64,000 nucleotides of DNA from Nemophila menziesii (lineage: Eukaryota; Streptophyta; Magnoliopsida; Boraginales; Hydrophyllaceae): positions 51,214,850-51,278,849 of the forward strand of contig JARWIR010000005.1 in the NCBI GenBank assembly GCA_029959085.1, in the 5' to 3' direction. The notes beneath the pieces are model-generated. The model saw nothing but the letters and a program-made list of their open reading frames with translations, searched no databases and was not told the DNA's origin. The translations under genes and the position numbers were made by a program. Shown here in pieces: positions 9,935 to 21,238 of this stretch. Within the stretch, counting starts at the first letter, position 1. Each line of letters starts with the position of its first letter.

Positions 9935-10053
9935 GGGTGCGATCATACCAGCACTAATGCACCGGATCCCATCAGAACTCCGAAGTTAAGCGTGCTTGGG
10001 CGAGAGTAGTACTAGGATGGGTGACCCCCTGGGAAGTCCTCGTGTTGCACCCC
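9935..10053 (+). rRNA. 5S rRNA: 5S rRNA gene copy 31
   Basis: Consensus gene. Upstream -14 G is A. Confidence 0.97.
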
Positions 10054-10266
10054 TTTTTTCATCCTTGTTCTTTTTTCTTCATACTAGCTTTTTTTTCCCC
10101 CTCCACCACCTTTAGATACGTACCGAGATTCCCTGGCCCTGTCCCCTTCTTTTACGGGGTTCATTTTTCGAGAAACCCGAACCGCTACTCCGGGCCCGCC
10201 GTGACGCCCGAGATTCCGAATGTAATCCCGATTCCCCTTTTAACCTATTGCTGCGCATAACTTGAC

Positions 10267-10385
10267 GGGTGCGATCATACCAGCACTAATGCACCGGATC
10301 CCATCAGAACTCCGAAGTTAAGCGTGCTTGGGCGAGAGTAGTACTAGGATGGGTGACCCCATGGGAAGTCCTCGTGTTGCACCCC
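10267..10385 (+). rRNA. 5S rRNA: 5S rRNA gene copy 32
   Basis: C95A in the C box, shared with copy 5. Confidence 0.96.
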
Positions 10386-10598
10386 TTTTTTCATCCTTGT
10401 TCTTTTTTCTTCATACTAGCTTTTTTTTTCCCCTCCACCACCTTTAGATACGTATCGAGATTCCCTGGCCCTGTCCCCTTCTTTTACGGGGTTCATTTTT
10501 CGAGAAACCCGAACCGCTACTCCGGGCCCGCCGTGACGCCCGAGATTCCGAATGTAATCCCGATTCCCCTTTTAACCTATTGCTGCGCATAACTTGAC

Positions 10599-10717
10599 GG
10601 GTGCGATCATACCAGCACTAATGCACCGGATCCCATCAGAACTCCGAAGTTAAGCGTGCTTGGGCGAGAGTAGTACTAGGATGGGTGACCCCCTGGGAAG
10701 TCCTCGTGTTGCACCCT
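10599..10717 (+). rRNA. 5S rRNA: 5S rRNA gene copy 33
   Basis: C119T. Confidence 0.96.
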
Positions 10718-10930
10718 TTTTTTCATCCTTGTTCTTTTTTCTTCATACTAGCTTTTTTTTCCCCCTCCACCACCTTTAGATACGTACCGAGATTACCTGG
10801 CCCTGTCCCCTTCTTTTACGGGGTTCATTTTTCGAGAAACCCGAACCGCTACTCCGGGCCCGCCGTGACGCCCGAGATTCCGAATGTAATCCCGCTTCCC
10901 CTTTTAACCTATTGCTGCGCATAACTTGAC

Positions 10931-11049
10931 GGGTGCGATCATACCAGCACTAATGCACCGGATCCCATCAGAACTCCGAAGTTAAGCGTGCTTGGGCGAG
11001 AGTAGTACTAGGATGGGTGACCCCCTGGGAAGTCCTCGTGTTGCACCTT
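10931..11049 (+). rRNA. 5S rRNA: 5S rRNA gene copy 34, shortened 3' C run
   Basis: The 3' end is GCACC followed by T7: one C is lost and one is T. This removes the pairing partner of G1 and probably G2. The mature end may lie at 11047. Confidence 0.9.
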
Positions 11050-11260
11050 TTTTTCATCCTTGTTCTTTTTTCTTCATACTAGCTTTTTTTTTCCCTCCAC
11101 CACCTTTAGATACGTACCGAGATTCCCTGGCCCTGTCCCCTTCTTTTACGGGGTTCATTTTTCGAGAAACCCAAACCGCTACTCCGGGCCCGCCGTGACG
11201 CCCGAGATTCCGAATGTAATCCCGATTCCCCTTTTAACCTATTGCTGCGCATAACTTGAC

Positions 11261-11379
11261 GGGTGCGATCATACCAGCACTAATGCACCGGATCCCATCA
11301 GAACTCCGAAGTTAAGCGTGCTTGGGCGAGAGTAGTACTAGGATGGGTGACCCCCTGGGAAGTCCTCGTGTTGCACCCC
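11261..11379 (+). rRNA. 5S rRNA: 5S rRNA gene copy 35
   Basis: Consensus gene. The spacer has CTATCCCCTTC and CTCCGGCCCCG. Confidence 0.97.
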
Positions 11380-11592
11380 TTTTTTCATCCTTGTTCTTTT
11401 TCCTTCATACTAGCTTTTTTTTCCCCCTCCACCACCTTTAGATACGTACCGAGATTCCCTGGCCCTATCCCCTTCTTTTACGGGGTTTATTTTTCGAGAA
11501 ACCCGAACCGCTACTCCGGCCCCGCCGTGACGCCCGAGATTCCGAATGTAATCCCGCTTCCCCTTTTAAACTATTGCTGCGCATAACTTGAC

Positions 11593-11711
11593 GGGTGCGA
11601 TCATACCAGCACTAATGCACCGGATCCCATCAGAACTCCGAAGTTAAGCGTGCTTGGGCGAGAGTAGTACTAGGATGGGTGACCCCCTGGGAAGTCCTCG
11701 TGTTGCACCCC
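11593..11711 (+). rRNA. 5S rRNA: 5S rRNA gene copy 36
   Basis: Consensus gene. Confidence 0.97.
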
Positions 11712-11924
11712 TTTTTTCATCCTTGTTCTTTTTTCTTCATACTAGCTTTTTTTTTCCCCTCCACCACCTTTAGATACGTACCGAGATTCCCTGGCCCTGT
11801 CCCCTTCTTTTACGGGGTTCATTTTTCGAGAAACCCGAACCGCTACTCCGGGCCCGCCGTGACGCCCGAGATTCCGAATGTAATCCCGATTCCCCTTTTA
11901 ACCTATTGCTGCGCATAACTTGAC

Positions 11925-12043
11925 GGGTGCGATCATACCAGCACTAATGCACCGGATCCCATCAGAACTCCGAAGTTAAGCGTGCTTGGGCGAGAGTAGT
12001 ACTAGGATGGGTGACCCCCTGGGAAGTCCTCGTGTTGCACCCC
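11925..12043 (+). rRNA. 5S rRNA: 5S rRNA gene copy 37
   Basis: Consensus gene. First unit of the three-unit duplication. Confidence 0.97.
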
Positions 12044-12256
12044 TTTTTTCATCCTTGTTCTTTTTCCTTCATACTAGCTTTTTTTTCCCCCTCCACCACC
12101 TTTAGATACGTACCGAGATTCCCTGGCCCTGTCCCCTTCTTTTACGGGGTTCATTTTTCGAGAAACCCGAACCGCTACTCCGGGCCCGCCGTGACGCCCG
12201 AGATTCCGAATGTAAACCCGATTCCCGTTTTAACCTATTGCTGCGCATAACCTGAC

Positions 12257-12375
12257 GGGTGCGATCATACCAGCACTAATGCACCGGATCCCATCAGAAC
12301 TCCGAAGTTAAGCGTGCTTGGGCGAGAGTAGTACTAGGATGGGTGACCCCCTGGGAAGTCCTCGTGTTGCACCCC
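12257..12375 (+). rRNA. 5S rRNA: 5S rRNA gene copy 38
   Basis: Consensus gene. Upstream -5 T is C. Confidence 0.97.
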
Positions 12376-12590
12376 TTTTTTCATCCTTGTTCTTTTTTCT
12401 TCATACTAGCTTTTTTTTTTCCCCCTCCACCACCTTTAGATACGTATCGAGATTCCCTGGCCCTGTCCCCTTCTTTTACGGGGTTCATTTTTCGAGAAAC
12501 CCGAACCGCTACTCTGGGCCCGCCGTGACGCCCGAGATTCCGAATGTAATCCCGCTTCCCCTTTTAACCTATTGCTGCGCATAACTTGAC

Positions 12591-12709
12591 GGGTGCGATC
12601 ATACCAGCACTAATGCACCGGATCCCATCAGAACTCCGAAGTTAAGCGTGCTTGGGCGAGAGTAGTACTAGGATGGGTGACCCCCTGGGAAGTCCTCGTG
12701 TTGCACCCC
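12591..12709 (+). rRNA. 5S rRNA: 5S rRNA gene copy 39
   Basis: Consensus gene. The spacer has GAGATGCCTGG. Confidence 0.97.
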
Positions 12710-12921
12710 TTTTTTCATCCTTGTTCTTTTTTCTTCATACTAGCTTTTTTTTCCCCCTCCACCACCTTTAGATACGTACCGAGATGCCTGGCCCTGTCCC
12801 CTTCTTTTACGGGGTTCATTTTTCGAGAAACCCGAACCGCTACTCCGGGCCCGCCGTGACGCCCGAGATTCCGAATGTAATCCCGATTCCCCTTTTAACC
12901 TATTGCTGCGCATAGCTTGAC

Positions 12922-13040
12922 GGGTGCGATCATACCAGCACTAATGCACCGGATCCCATCAGAACTCCGAAGTTAAGCGTGCTTGGGCGAGAGTAGTACT
13001 AGGATGGGTGACCCCCTTGGAAGTCCTCGTGTTGCACCCC
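12922..13040 (+). rRNA. 5S rRNA: 5S rRNA gene copy 40
   Basis: G97T at the C-box edge. Upstream -7 A is G. Confidence 0.95.
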
Positions 13041-13254
13041 TTTTTTCATCCTTGTTCTTTTTCCTTCATACTAGCTTTTTTTTTCCCCCTCCACCACCTT
13101 TAGATACGTACCGAGATTCCCTGGCCCTGTCCCCTTCTTTTACGGGGTTCATTTTTCGAGAAACCCGAACCGCTACTCCGGGCCCGCCGTGACGCCCGAG
13201 ATTCCGAATGTAAACCCGATTCCCGTTTTAACCTATTGCTGCGCATAACCTGAC

Positions 13255-13373
13255 GGGTGCGATCATACCAGCACTAATGCACCGGATCCCATCAGAACTC
13301 CGAAGTTAAGCGTGCTTGGGCGAGAGTAGTACTAGGATGGGTGACCCCCTGGGAAGTCCTTGTGTTGCACCCC
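13255..13373 (+). rRNA. 5S rRNA: 5S rRNA gene copy 41
   Basis: C107T at a CpG. Upstream -5 T is C. Confidence 0.95.
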
Positions 13374-13588
13374 TTTTTTCATCCTTGTTCTTTTTTCTTC
13401 ATACTAGCTTTTTTTTTTCCCCCTCCACCACCTTTAGATACGTATCGAGATTCCCTGGCCCTGTCCCCTTCTTTTACGGGGTTCATTTTTCGAGAAACCC
13501 GAACCGCTACTCTGGGCCCGCCGTGACGCCCGAGATTCCGAATGTAATCCCGCTTCCCCTTTTAACCTATTGCTGCGCATAACTTGAC

Positions 13589-13707
13589 GGGTGCGATCAT
13601 ACCAGCACTAATGCACCGGATCCCATCAGAACTCCGAAGTTAAGCGTGCTTGGGCGAGAGTAGTACTAGGATGGGTGACCCCCTGGGAAGTCCTCGTGTT
13701 GCACCCC
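13589..13707 (+). rRNA. 5S rRNA: 5S rRNA gene copy 42
   Basis: Consensus gene. The spacer has GAGATGCCTGG. Confidence 0.97.
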
Positions 13708-13919
13708 TTTTTTCATCCTTGTTCTTTTTTCTTCATACTAGCTTTTTTTTCCCCCTCCACCACCTTTAGATACGTACCGAGATGCCTGGCCCTGTCCCCT
13801 TCTTTTACGGGGTTCATTTTTCGAGAAACCCGAACCGCTACTCCGGGCCCGCCGTGACGCCCGAGATTCCGAATGTAATCCCGATTCCCCTTTTAACCTA
13901 TTGCTGCGCATAACTTGAC

Positions 13920-14038
13920 GTGTGCGATCATACCAGCACTAATGCACCGGATCCCATCAGAACTCCGAAGTTAAGCGTGCTTGGGCGAGAGTAGTACTAG
14001 GATGGGTGACCCCCTGGGAAGTCCTCGTGTTGCACCCC
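13920..14038 (+). rRNA. 5S rRNA: 5S rRNA gene copy 43
   Basis: G2T. Confidence 0.96.
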
Positions 14039-14252
14039 TTTTTTCATCCTTGTTCTTTTTTCTTCATACTAGCTTTTTTTTTCCCCCTCCACCACCTTTA
14101 GATACGTATCGAGATTCCCTGGCCCTGTTCCCTTCTTTTACGGGGTTCATTTTTCGAGAAACCCGAACCGCTACTCCGGGCCCGCCGTGACGCCCGAGAT
14201 TCCGAATGTAATCCCGCTTCCCCTTTTAACCTATTGCTGCGCATAACTTGAC

Positions 14253-14371
14253 GGGTGCGATCATACCAGCACTAATGCACCGGATCCAATCAGAATTCCG
14301 AAGTTAAGCGTGCTTGGGCGAGAGTAGTACTAGGATGGGTGACCCCCTGGGATGTCCTCGTGTTGCACCCC
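14253..14371 (+). rRNA. 5S rRNA: 5S rRNA gene copy 44
   Basis: C36A, C44T and A101T. C44T creates GAATTC. Confidence 0.94.
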
Positions 14372-14584
14372 TTTTTTCATCCTTGTTCTTTTTTCTTCAT
14401 ACTAGCTTTTTTTTTCCCCTCCACCACCTTTAGATACGTACCGAGATTCCCTGGCCCTGTCGTCTTCTTTTACGGGGTTCATTTTTCGAGAAACCCGAAC
14501 CGCTACTCCGGGCCCGCCGTGACGCCCGAGATTCCGAATGTAATCCCGATTCCCCTTTTAACCTATTGCTGCGCATAACTTGAC

Positions 14585-14703
14585 GGGTGCGATCATACCA
14601 GCACTAATGCACCGGATCCCATCAGAACTCCGAAGTTAAGCGTGCTTGGGCGAGAGTAGTACTAGGATGGGTGACCCCCTGGGAAGTCTTCGTGTCGCAC
14701 CCC
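14585..14703 (+). rRNA. 5S rRNA: 5S rRNA gene copy 45
   Basis: C105T and T112C. The latter turns the G7-U112 wobble into a G-C pair. Confidence 0.95.
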
Positions 14704-14915
14704 TTTTTTCATCCTTGTTCTTTTCTCTTCATACTAGCTTTTTTTTCCCCTCCACCACCTTTAGATACGTACCGAGATTCCCTGGCCCTGTCCCCTTCTT
14801 TTACGGGGTTCATTTTTCGAGAAACCCGAACCGCTACTCCGGGCCCGCCGTGACGCCCGAGATTCCGAATGTAATCCCGATTCCCCTTTTAACCTATTGC
14901 TGCGCATAACTTGAC

Positions 14916-15034
14916 GGGTGCGATCATACCAGCACTAATGCACCGGATCCCATCAGAACTCCGAAGTTAAGCGTGCTTGGGCGAGAGTAGTACTAGGATG
15001 GGTGACCCCCTGGGAAGTCCTCGTGTTGCACCCC
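14916..15034 (+). rRNA. 5S rRNA: 5S rRNA gene copy 46
   Basis: Consensus gene. Confidence 0.97.
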
Positions 15035-15247
15035 TTTTTTCATCCTTGTTCTTTTTTCTTCATACTAGCTTTTTTTTTCCCCTCCACCACCTTTAGATAC
15101 GTACCGAGATTCCCTGGCCCTGTCCCCTTCTTTTACGGGGTTCATTTTTCGAGAAACCCGAACCGCTACTCCGGGCCCGCCGTGACGCCCGAGATTCCGA
15201 ATGTAATCCCGATTCCCCTTTTAACCTATTGCTGCGCATAACTTGAC

Positions 15248-15365
15248 GGGTGCGATCATACCAGCACTAATGCACCGGATCCCATCAGAACTCCGAAGTT
15301 AAGCGTGCTTGGGCGAGAGTAGTACTAGGATGGGTACCCCCTGGGAAGTCCTCGTGTTGCACCCC
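15248..15365 (+). rRNA. 5S rRNA: 5S rRNA gene copy 47, C-box 1-nt deletion (possible pseudogene)
   Basis: G89 is deleted (GGGTACCCCC), giving a 118-nt gene and shortening the C box by one base. Otherwise consensus. Confidence 0.9.
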
Positions 15366-15579
15366 TTTTTTCATCCTTGTTCTTTTTCCTTCATACTAGC
15401 TTTTTTTTCCCCCCTCCACCACCTTTAGATACGTACCGAGATTCCCTGGCCCTGTCCCCTTCTTTTACAGGGTTCATTTTTCGAGAAACCCGAACCGCTA
15501 CTTTGGGCCCGCCGTGACGCCCGAGATTCCGAATGTAATCCCGCTTCCCCTTTTAACCTATTGCTGCGCATAACTTGAC

Positions 15580-15698
15580 GGGTGCGATCATACCAGCACT
15601 AATGCACCGGATCCCATCAGAACTCCGAAGTTAAGCGTGCTTGGGCGAGAGTAGTACTAGGATGGGTGACCCCCTGGGAAGTCCTCGTGTTGCACCCC
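15580..15698 (+). rRNA. 5S rRNA: 5S rRNA gene copy 48
   Basis: Consensus gene. Confidence 0.97.
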
Positions 15699-15910
15699 TT
15701 TTTTCATCCTTGTTCTTTTTTCTTCATACTAGCTTTTTTTCCCCCTCCACCACCTTTAGATACGTACCGAGATTCCCTGGCCTTGTCCCCTTCTTTTACG
15801 GGGTTCATTTTTCGAGAAACCCGAACCGCTACTCCGGGCCCGCCGTGACGCCCGAGATTCCGAATGTAATCCCGATTCCCCTTTTAACCTATTGCTGCGC
15901 ATAACTTGAC

Positions 15911-16029
15911 GGGTGCGATCATACCAGCACTAATGCACCGGATCCCATCAGAACTCCAAAGTTAAGCGTGCTTGGGCGAGAGTAGTACTAGGATGGGTGA
16001 CCCCCTGGGAAGTCCTCGTGTTGCACCCC
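15911..16029 (+). rRNA. 5S rRNA: 5S rRNA gene copy 49
   Basis: G48A at a CpG. Confidence 0.96.
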
Positions 16030-16243
16030 TTTTTTCATCCTTGTTCTTTTTTCTTCATACTAGCTTTTTTTTTCCCCCTCCACCACCTTTAGATACGTAT
16101 CGAGATTCCCTGGCCCTGTTCCCTTCTTTTACGGGGTTCATTTTTCGAGAAACCCGAACCGCTACTCCGGGCCCGCCGTGACGCCCGAGATTCTGAATGT
16201 AATCCCGATTCCCCTTTTAACCTATTGCTGCGCATAACTTGAC

Positions 16244-16362
16244 GGGTGCGATCATACCAGCACTAATGCACCGGATCCCATCAGAACTCCAAAGTTAAGC
16301 GTGCTTGGGCGAGAGTAGTACTAGGATGGGTGACCCCCTGGGAAGTCCTCGTGTTGCACCCC
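16244..16362 (+). rRNA. 5S rRNA: 5S rRNA gene copy 50
   Basis: G48A. The spacer has CTTTGGATACG. Confidence 0.96.
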
Positions 16363-16577
16363 TTTTTTCATCCTTGTTCTTTTTTCTTCATACTAGCTTT
16401 TTTTTTTCCCCCTCCACCACCTTTGGATACGTATCGAGATTCCCTGGCCCTGTTCCCTTCTTTTACGGGGTTCATTTTTCGAGAAACCCGAACCGCTACT
16501 CCGGGCCCGCCGTGACGCCCGAGATTCCGAATGTAATCCCGCTTCCCCTTTTAACCTATTGCTGCGCATAACTTGAC

Positions 16578-16695
16578 GGGTGCGATCATACCAGCACTAA
16601 TGCACCGGATCCCATCAGAACTCCGAAGTTAAGCGTGCTTGGGCGAGAGTAGTACTAGGATGGGTACCCCCTGGGAAGTCCTCGTGTTGCACCCC
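16578..16695 (+). rRNA. 5S rRNA: 5S rRNA gene copy 51, C-box 1-nt deletion (possible pseudogene)
   Basis: Same G89 deletion as copy 47, exactly 1330 bp downstream, so the deletion was copied and did not arise twice. Confidence 0.9.
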
Positions 16696-16908
16696 TTTTT
16701 TCATCCTTGTTCTTTTTTCTTCATACTAGCTTTTTTTTCCCCCTCCACCACCTTTAGATACGTACCGAGATTCCCTGGCCCTGTTCCCTTCTTTTACGGG
16801 GTTCATTTTTCGAGAAACCCGAACCGCTACTCCGGGCCCGCCGTGACGCCCGAGATTCCGAATGTAATCCCGATTCCCCTTTTAACCTATTGCTGCGCAT
16901 AACTTGAC

Positions 16909-17027
16909 GGGTGCGATCATACCAGCACTAATGCACCGGATCCCATCAGAACTCCAAAGTTAAGCGTGCTTGGGCGAGAGTAGTACTAGGATGGGTGACC
17001 CCCTGGGAAGTCCTCGTGTTGCACCCC
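16909..17027 (+). rRNA. 5S rRNA: 5S rRNA gene copy 52
   Basis: G48A. Confidence 0.96.
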
Positions 17028-17240
17028 TTTTTTCATCCTTGTTCTTTTTTCTTCATACTAGCTTTTTTTTCCCCCTCCACCACCTTTAGATACGTATCGA
17101 GATTCCCTGGCCCTGTTCCCTTCTTTTACGGGGTTCATTTTTCGAGAAACCCGAACCGCTACTCCGGGCCCGCCGTGACGCCCGAGATTCCGAATGTAAT
17201 CCCGCTTCCCCTTTTAACCTATTGCTGCGCATAACTTGAC

Positions 17241-17359
17241 GGGTGCGATCATACCAGCACTAATGCACCGGATCCAATCAGAATTCCGAAGTTAAGCGTG
17301 CTTGGGCGAGAGTAGTACTAGGATGGGTGACCCCCTGGGAAGTCCTCGTGTTGCACCCC
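17241..17359 (+). rRNA. 5S rRNA: 5S rRNA gene copy 53
   Basis: C36A and C44T, as in copy 44. Confidence 0.95.
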
Positions 17360-17572
17360 TTTTTTCATCCTTGTTCTTTTTTCTTCATACTAGCTTTTTT
17401 TTTCCCCTCCACCACCTTTAGATACGTACCGAGATTCCCTGGCCCTGTCGTCTTCTTTTACGGGGTTCATTTTTCGAGAAACCCGAACCGCTACTCCGGG
17501 CCCGCCGTGACGCCCGAGATTCCGAATGTAATCCCGATTCCCCTTTTAACCTATTGCTGCGCATAACTTGAC

Positions 17573-17691
17573 GGGTGCGATCATACCAGCACTAATGCAC
17601 CGGATCCCATCAGAACTCCGAAGTTAAGCGTGCTTGGGCGAGAGTAGTACTAGGATGGGTGACCCCCTGGGAAGTCTTCGTGTCGCACCCC
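17573..17691 (+). rRNA. 5S rRNA: 5S rRNA gene copy 54
   Basis: C105T and T112C, as in copy 45. Confidence 0.95.
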
Positions 17692-17902
17692 TTTTTTCAT
17701 CCTTGTTCTTTTCTCTTCATACTAGCTTTTTTTTCCCCTCCACCACCTTTAGATACGTACCGAGATTCCCTGGCCCTGTCCCTTCTTTTACGGGGTTCAT
17801 TTTTCGAGAAACCCGAACCGCTACTCCGGGTCCGCCGTGACGCCCGAGATTCCGAATGTAATCCCGATTCCTCTTTTAACCTATTGCTGCGCATAACTTG
17901 AC

Positions 17903-18021
17903 CGGTGCGATCATACCAGCACTAATGCACCAGATCCCATCAGAACTCCGAAGTTAAGCGTGCTTGGGCGAGAGTAGTACTAGGATGGGTGACCCCCTGG
18001 GAAGTCCTCCTGTTGCACCCC
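17903..18021 (+). rRNA. 5S rRNA: 5S rRNA gene copy 55 (class a)
   Basis: G1C, G30A and G108C. First G108C copy in the window. Confidence 0.95.
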
Positions 18022-18233
18022 TTTTTTCATCCTTGTTCTTTTTTCTTCATACTAGCTTTCCCCCCCCCTCCACCACCTTTAGATACGTATCGAGATTCCC
18101 TGGCCCTGTCCCCTTCTTTTACGGGGTTCATTTTTCGAGAAACCCGAACCGCTACTCCGGGCCCGCCGTGACGCCCGAGATTCCGAATGTAATCCCGATT
18201 CCCCTTTTAACCTATTGCTGCGCATAACTTGAC

Positions 18234-18352
18234 GGGTGCGATCATACCAGCACTAATGCACCGGATCCCATCAGAACTCCGAAGTTAAGCGTGCTTGGGC
18301 GAGAGTAGTACTAGGATGGGTGACCCCCTGGGAAGTCCTCCTGTTGCACCCC
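18234..18352 (+). rRNA. 5S rRNA: 5S rRNA gene copy 56 (class a)
   Basis: G108C. Confidence 0.96.
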
Positions 18353-18568
18353 TTTTTTCATCCTTGTTCTTTTTTCTTCATACTAGCTTTCCCCCCCCCC
18401 CCCTCCACCACCTTTAGATACGTATCGAGATTCCCTGGCCCTGTCCCCTTCTTTTACGGGGTTCATTTTTCGAGAAACCCGAACCGCTACTCCGGGCCCG
18501 CCGTGACGCCCGAGATTCCGAATGTAATCCCGATTCCCCTTTTAACCTATTGCTGCGCATAACTTGAC

Positions 18569-18687
18569 GGGTGCGATCATACCAGCACTAATGCACCGGA
18601 TCCCATCAGAACTCCGAAGTTAAGCGTGCTTGGGCGAGAGTAGTACTAGGATGGGTGACCCCCTGGGAAGTCCTCCTGTTGCACCCC
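18569..18687 (+). rRNA. 5S rRNA: 5S rRNA gene copy 57 (class b)
   Basis: G108C. Confidence 0.96.
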
Positions 18688-18903
18688 TTTTTTCATCCTT
18701 GTTCTTTTTTCTTCATACTAGCTTTTCCCCACCCCCCCTCCACCACCTTTAGATACGTATCGAGATTCCCTGGCCCTGTCCCCTTCTTTTACGGGGTTCA
18801 TTTTTCGAGAAACCCGAACCGCTACTCCGGGCCCGCCGTGACGCCCGAGATTCCGAATGTAATCCCACTTCCCCTTTTAACCTATTGCTGCGCATAACTT
18901 GAC

Positions 18904-19022
18904 GGGTGCGATCATACCAGCACTAATGCACCGGATCCCATCAGAACTCCGAAGTTAAGCGTGCTTGGGCGAGAGTAGTACTAGGATGGGTGACCCCCTG
19001 GGAAGTCCTCGTGTTGCACACC
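18904..19022 (+). rRNA. 5S rRNA: 5S rRNA gene copy 58 (class c)
   Basis: C117A, breaking the G2-C117 pair. Confidence 0.95.
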
Positions 19023-19238
19023 TTTTTTCATCCTTGTTCTTTTTTCTTCATACTAGCTTTTTTCCCCCCCCCCTCCACCACCTTTAGATACGTATCGAGA
19101 TTCCCTGGCCCTGTCCCCTTCTTTTACGGGGTTCATTTTTCGAGAAACCCGAACCGCTACTCCGGGCCCGCCGTGACGCCCGAGATTCCGAATGTAATCT
19201 CGCTTCCCCTTTTAACCTATTGCTGCGCATAACTTGAC

Positions 19239-19357
19239 GGGTGCGATCATACCAGCACTAATGCACCGGATCCCATCAGAACTCCGAAGTTAAGCGTGCT
19301 TGGGCGATAGTAGTACTAGGATGGGTGACCCCCTGGGAAGTCCTCGTGTTGCACCCC
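19239..19357 (+). rRNA. 5S rRNA: 5S rRNA gene copy 59 (class f)
   Basis: G70T in the intermediate element; T5-A terminator. Confidence 0.95.
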
Positions 19358-19571
19358 TTTTTACATCCTTGTTCTTTTTTCTTCATACTAGCTTTTTTTT
19401 TTCTCCTCCACCACCTTTAGATACGTATCGAGATTCCCTGGCCCTGTCCCCTTCTTTTACGGGGTTCATTTTTCGAGAAACCCGAACCGCTACTCCGGGC
19501 CCGCCGTGACGCCCGAGATTCCGAATGTAATCCCGATTCCCCTTTTAACCTATTGCTGCGCATAACTTGAC

Positions 19572-19690
19572 GGGTGCGATCATACCAGCACTAATGCACC
19601 GGATCCCATCAGAACTCCGAAGTTAAGCGTGCTTGGGCGAGAGTAGTACTAGGATGGGTGACCCCCTGGGAAGTCCTCGTGTTGCACCCC
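19572..19690 (+). rRNA. 5S rRNA: 5S rRNA gene copy 60
   Basis: Consensus gene. The spacer has GATTCCCAATG. Confidence 0.97.
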
Positions 19691-19902
19691 TTTTTTCATC
19701 CTTGTTCTTTTTTCTTCATACTAGCTTTTTTTTCCCCTCCACCACCTTTAGATACGTATCGAGATTCCCTGGCCCTGTCCCCTTCTTTTACGGGGTTCAT
19801 TTTTCGAGAAACCCGAACCGCTACTCCGGGCCCGCCGTGACGCCCGAGATTCCCAATGTAATCCCGATTCCCCTTTTAACCTATTGCTGCGCATAACTTG
19901 AC

Positions 19903-20021
19903 CGGTGCGATCATACCAGCACTAATGCACCGGATCCCATCAGAACTCCGAAGTTAAGCGTGCTTGGGCGAGAGTAGTACTAGGATGGGTGACCCCCTGG
20001 GAAGTCCTCCTGTTGCACCCC
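19903..20021 (+). rRNA. 5S rRNA: 5S rRNA gene copy 61 (class a)
   Basis: G1C and G108C. Confidence 0.95.
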
Positions 20022-20235
20022 TTTTTTCATCCTTGTTCTTTTTTCTTCATACTAGCTTTCCCCCCCCCCCTCCACCACCTTTAGATACGTATCGAGATTC
20101 CCTGGCCCTGTCCCCTTCTTTTACGGGGTTCATTTTTCGAGAAACCCGAACCGCTACTCCGGGCCCGCCGTGACGCCCGAGATTCCGAATGTAATCCCGA
20201 TTCCCCTTTTAACCTATTGCTGCGCATAACTTGAC

Positions 20236-20354
20236 GGGTGCGATCATACCAGCACTAATGCACCGGATCCCATCAGAACTCCGAAGTTAAGCGTGCTTGG
20301 GCGAGAGTAGTACTAGGATGGGTGACCCCCTGGGAAGTCCTCCTGTTGCACCCC
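20236..20354 (+). rRNA. 5S rRNA: 5S rRNA gene copy 62 (class b)
   Basis: G108C. Confidence 0.96.
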
Positions 20355-20570
20355 TTTTTTCATCCTTGTTCTTTTTTCTTCATACTAGCTTTTCCCCACC
20401 CCCCCTCCACCACCTTTAGATACGTATCGAGATTCCCTGGCCCTGTCCCCTTCTTTTACGGGGTTCATTTTTCGAGAAACCCGAACCGCTACTCCGGGCC
20501 CGCCGTGACGCCCGAGATTCCGAATGTAATCCCACTTCCCCTTTTAACCTATTGCTGCGCATAACTTGAC

Positions 20571-20689
20571 GGGTGCGATCATACCAGCACTAATGCACCG
20601 GATCCCATCAGAACTCCGAAGTTAAGCGTGCTTGGGCGAGAGTAGTACTAGGATGGGTGACCCCCTGGGAAGTCCTCGTGTTGCACACC
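20571..20689 (+). rRNA. 5S rRNA: 5S rRNA gene copy 63 (class c)
   Basis: C117A. Confidence 0.96.
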
Positions 20690-20904
20690 TTTTTTCATCC
20701 TTGTTCTTTTTTCTTCATACTAGCTTTTTTTCCCCCCCCTCCACCACCTTTAGATACGTATCGAGATTCCCTGGCCCTGTCCCCTTCTTTTACGGGGTTC
20801 ATTTTTCGAGAAACCCGAACCGCTACTCCGGGCCCGCCGTGACGCCCGAGATTCCGAATGTAATCTCGCTTCCCCTTTTAACCTATTGCTGCGCATAACT
20901 TGAC

Positions 20905-21023
20905 GGGTGCGATCATACCAGCACTAATGCACCGGATCCCATCAGAACTCCGAAGTTAAGCGTGCTTGGGCGAGAGTAGTACTAGGATGGGTGACCTCCT
21001 GGGAAGTCCTCGTGTTGCACCCC
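20905..21023 (+). rRNA. 5S rRNA: 5S rRNA gene copy 64 (class d)
   Basis: C93T. Confidence 0.96.
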
Positions 21024-21238
21024 TTTTTTCATCCTTGTTCTTTTTCCTTCATACTAGCTTTTTTTTTTCCCCCTCCACCACCTTTAGATACGTACCGAGA
21101 TTCCCTGGCCCTGTCCCCTTCTTTTACGGGGTTCATTTTTCGAGAAACCCGAACCGCTACTCCGGGCCCGCCGTGACGCCCGAGATTCCGAATGTAATCC
21201 CGATTCCCCTTTTAACCTATTGCTGCGCATAACTTGAC

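Larger units (their letters stand above)
11925..12921 (+). repeat. Three-unit tandem duplication, copy 1
   Basis: The units at 11925, 12257 and 12591 recur at 12922, 13255 and 13589, about 998 bp on. Shared rare markers are AACCCGATTCCCG in the first spacer, C at -5 before the second gene, and a 1-bp spacer deletion giving GAGATGCCTGG in the third unit. Confidence 0.9.
12922..13919 (+). repeat. Three-unit tandem duplication, copy 2
   Basis: Second copy of the block at 11925-12921. It has since gained G97T in its first gene and C107T in its second. Confidence 0.9.
14253..14915 (+). repeat. Two-unit block, copy 1 (second copy at 17241-17902)
   Basis: The genes at 14253 (C36A, C44T) and 14585 (C105T, T112C) share these rare changes with 17241 and 17573, exactly 2988 bp (nine units) downstream. 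The first spacer of both has CTGTCGTCTTC. This copy also has A101T in its first gene. Confidence 0.85.
17241..17902 (+). repeat. Two-unit block, copy 2
   Basis: Second copy of 14253-14915. Its second spacer lost one C (CTGTCCCTTC) and has GGGTCCGCC, so it has diverged slightly. Confidence 0.85.
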
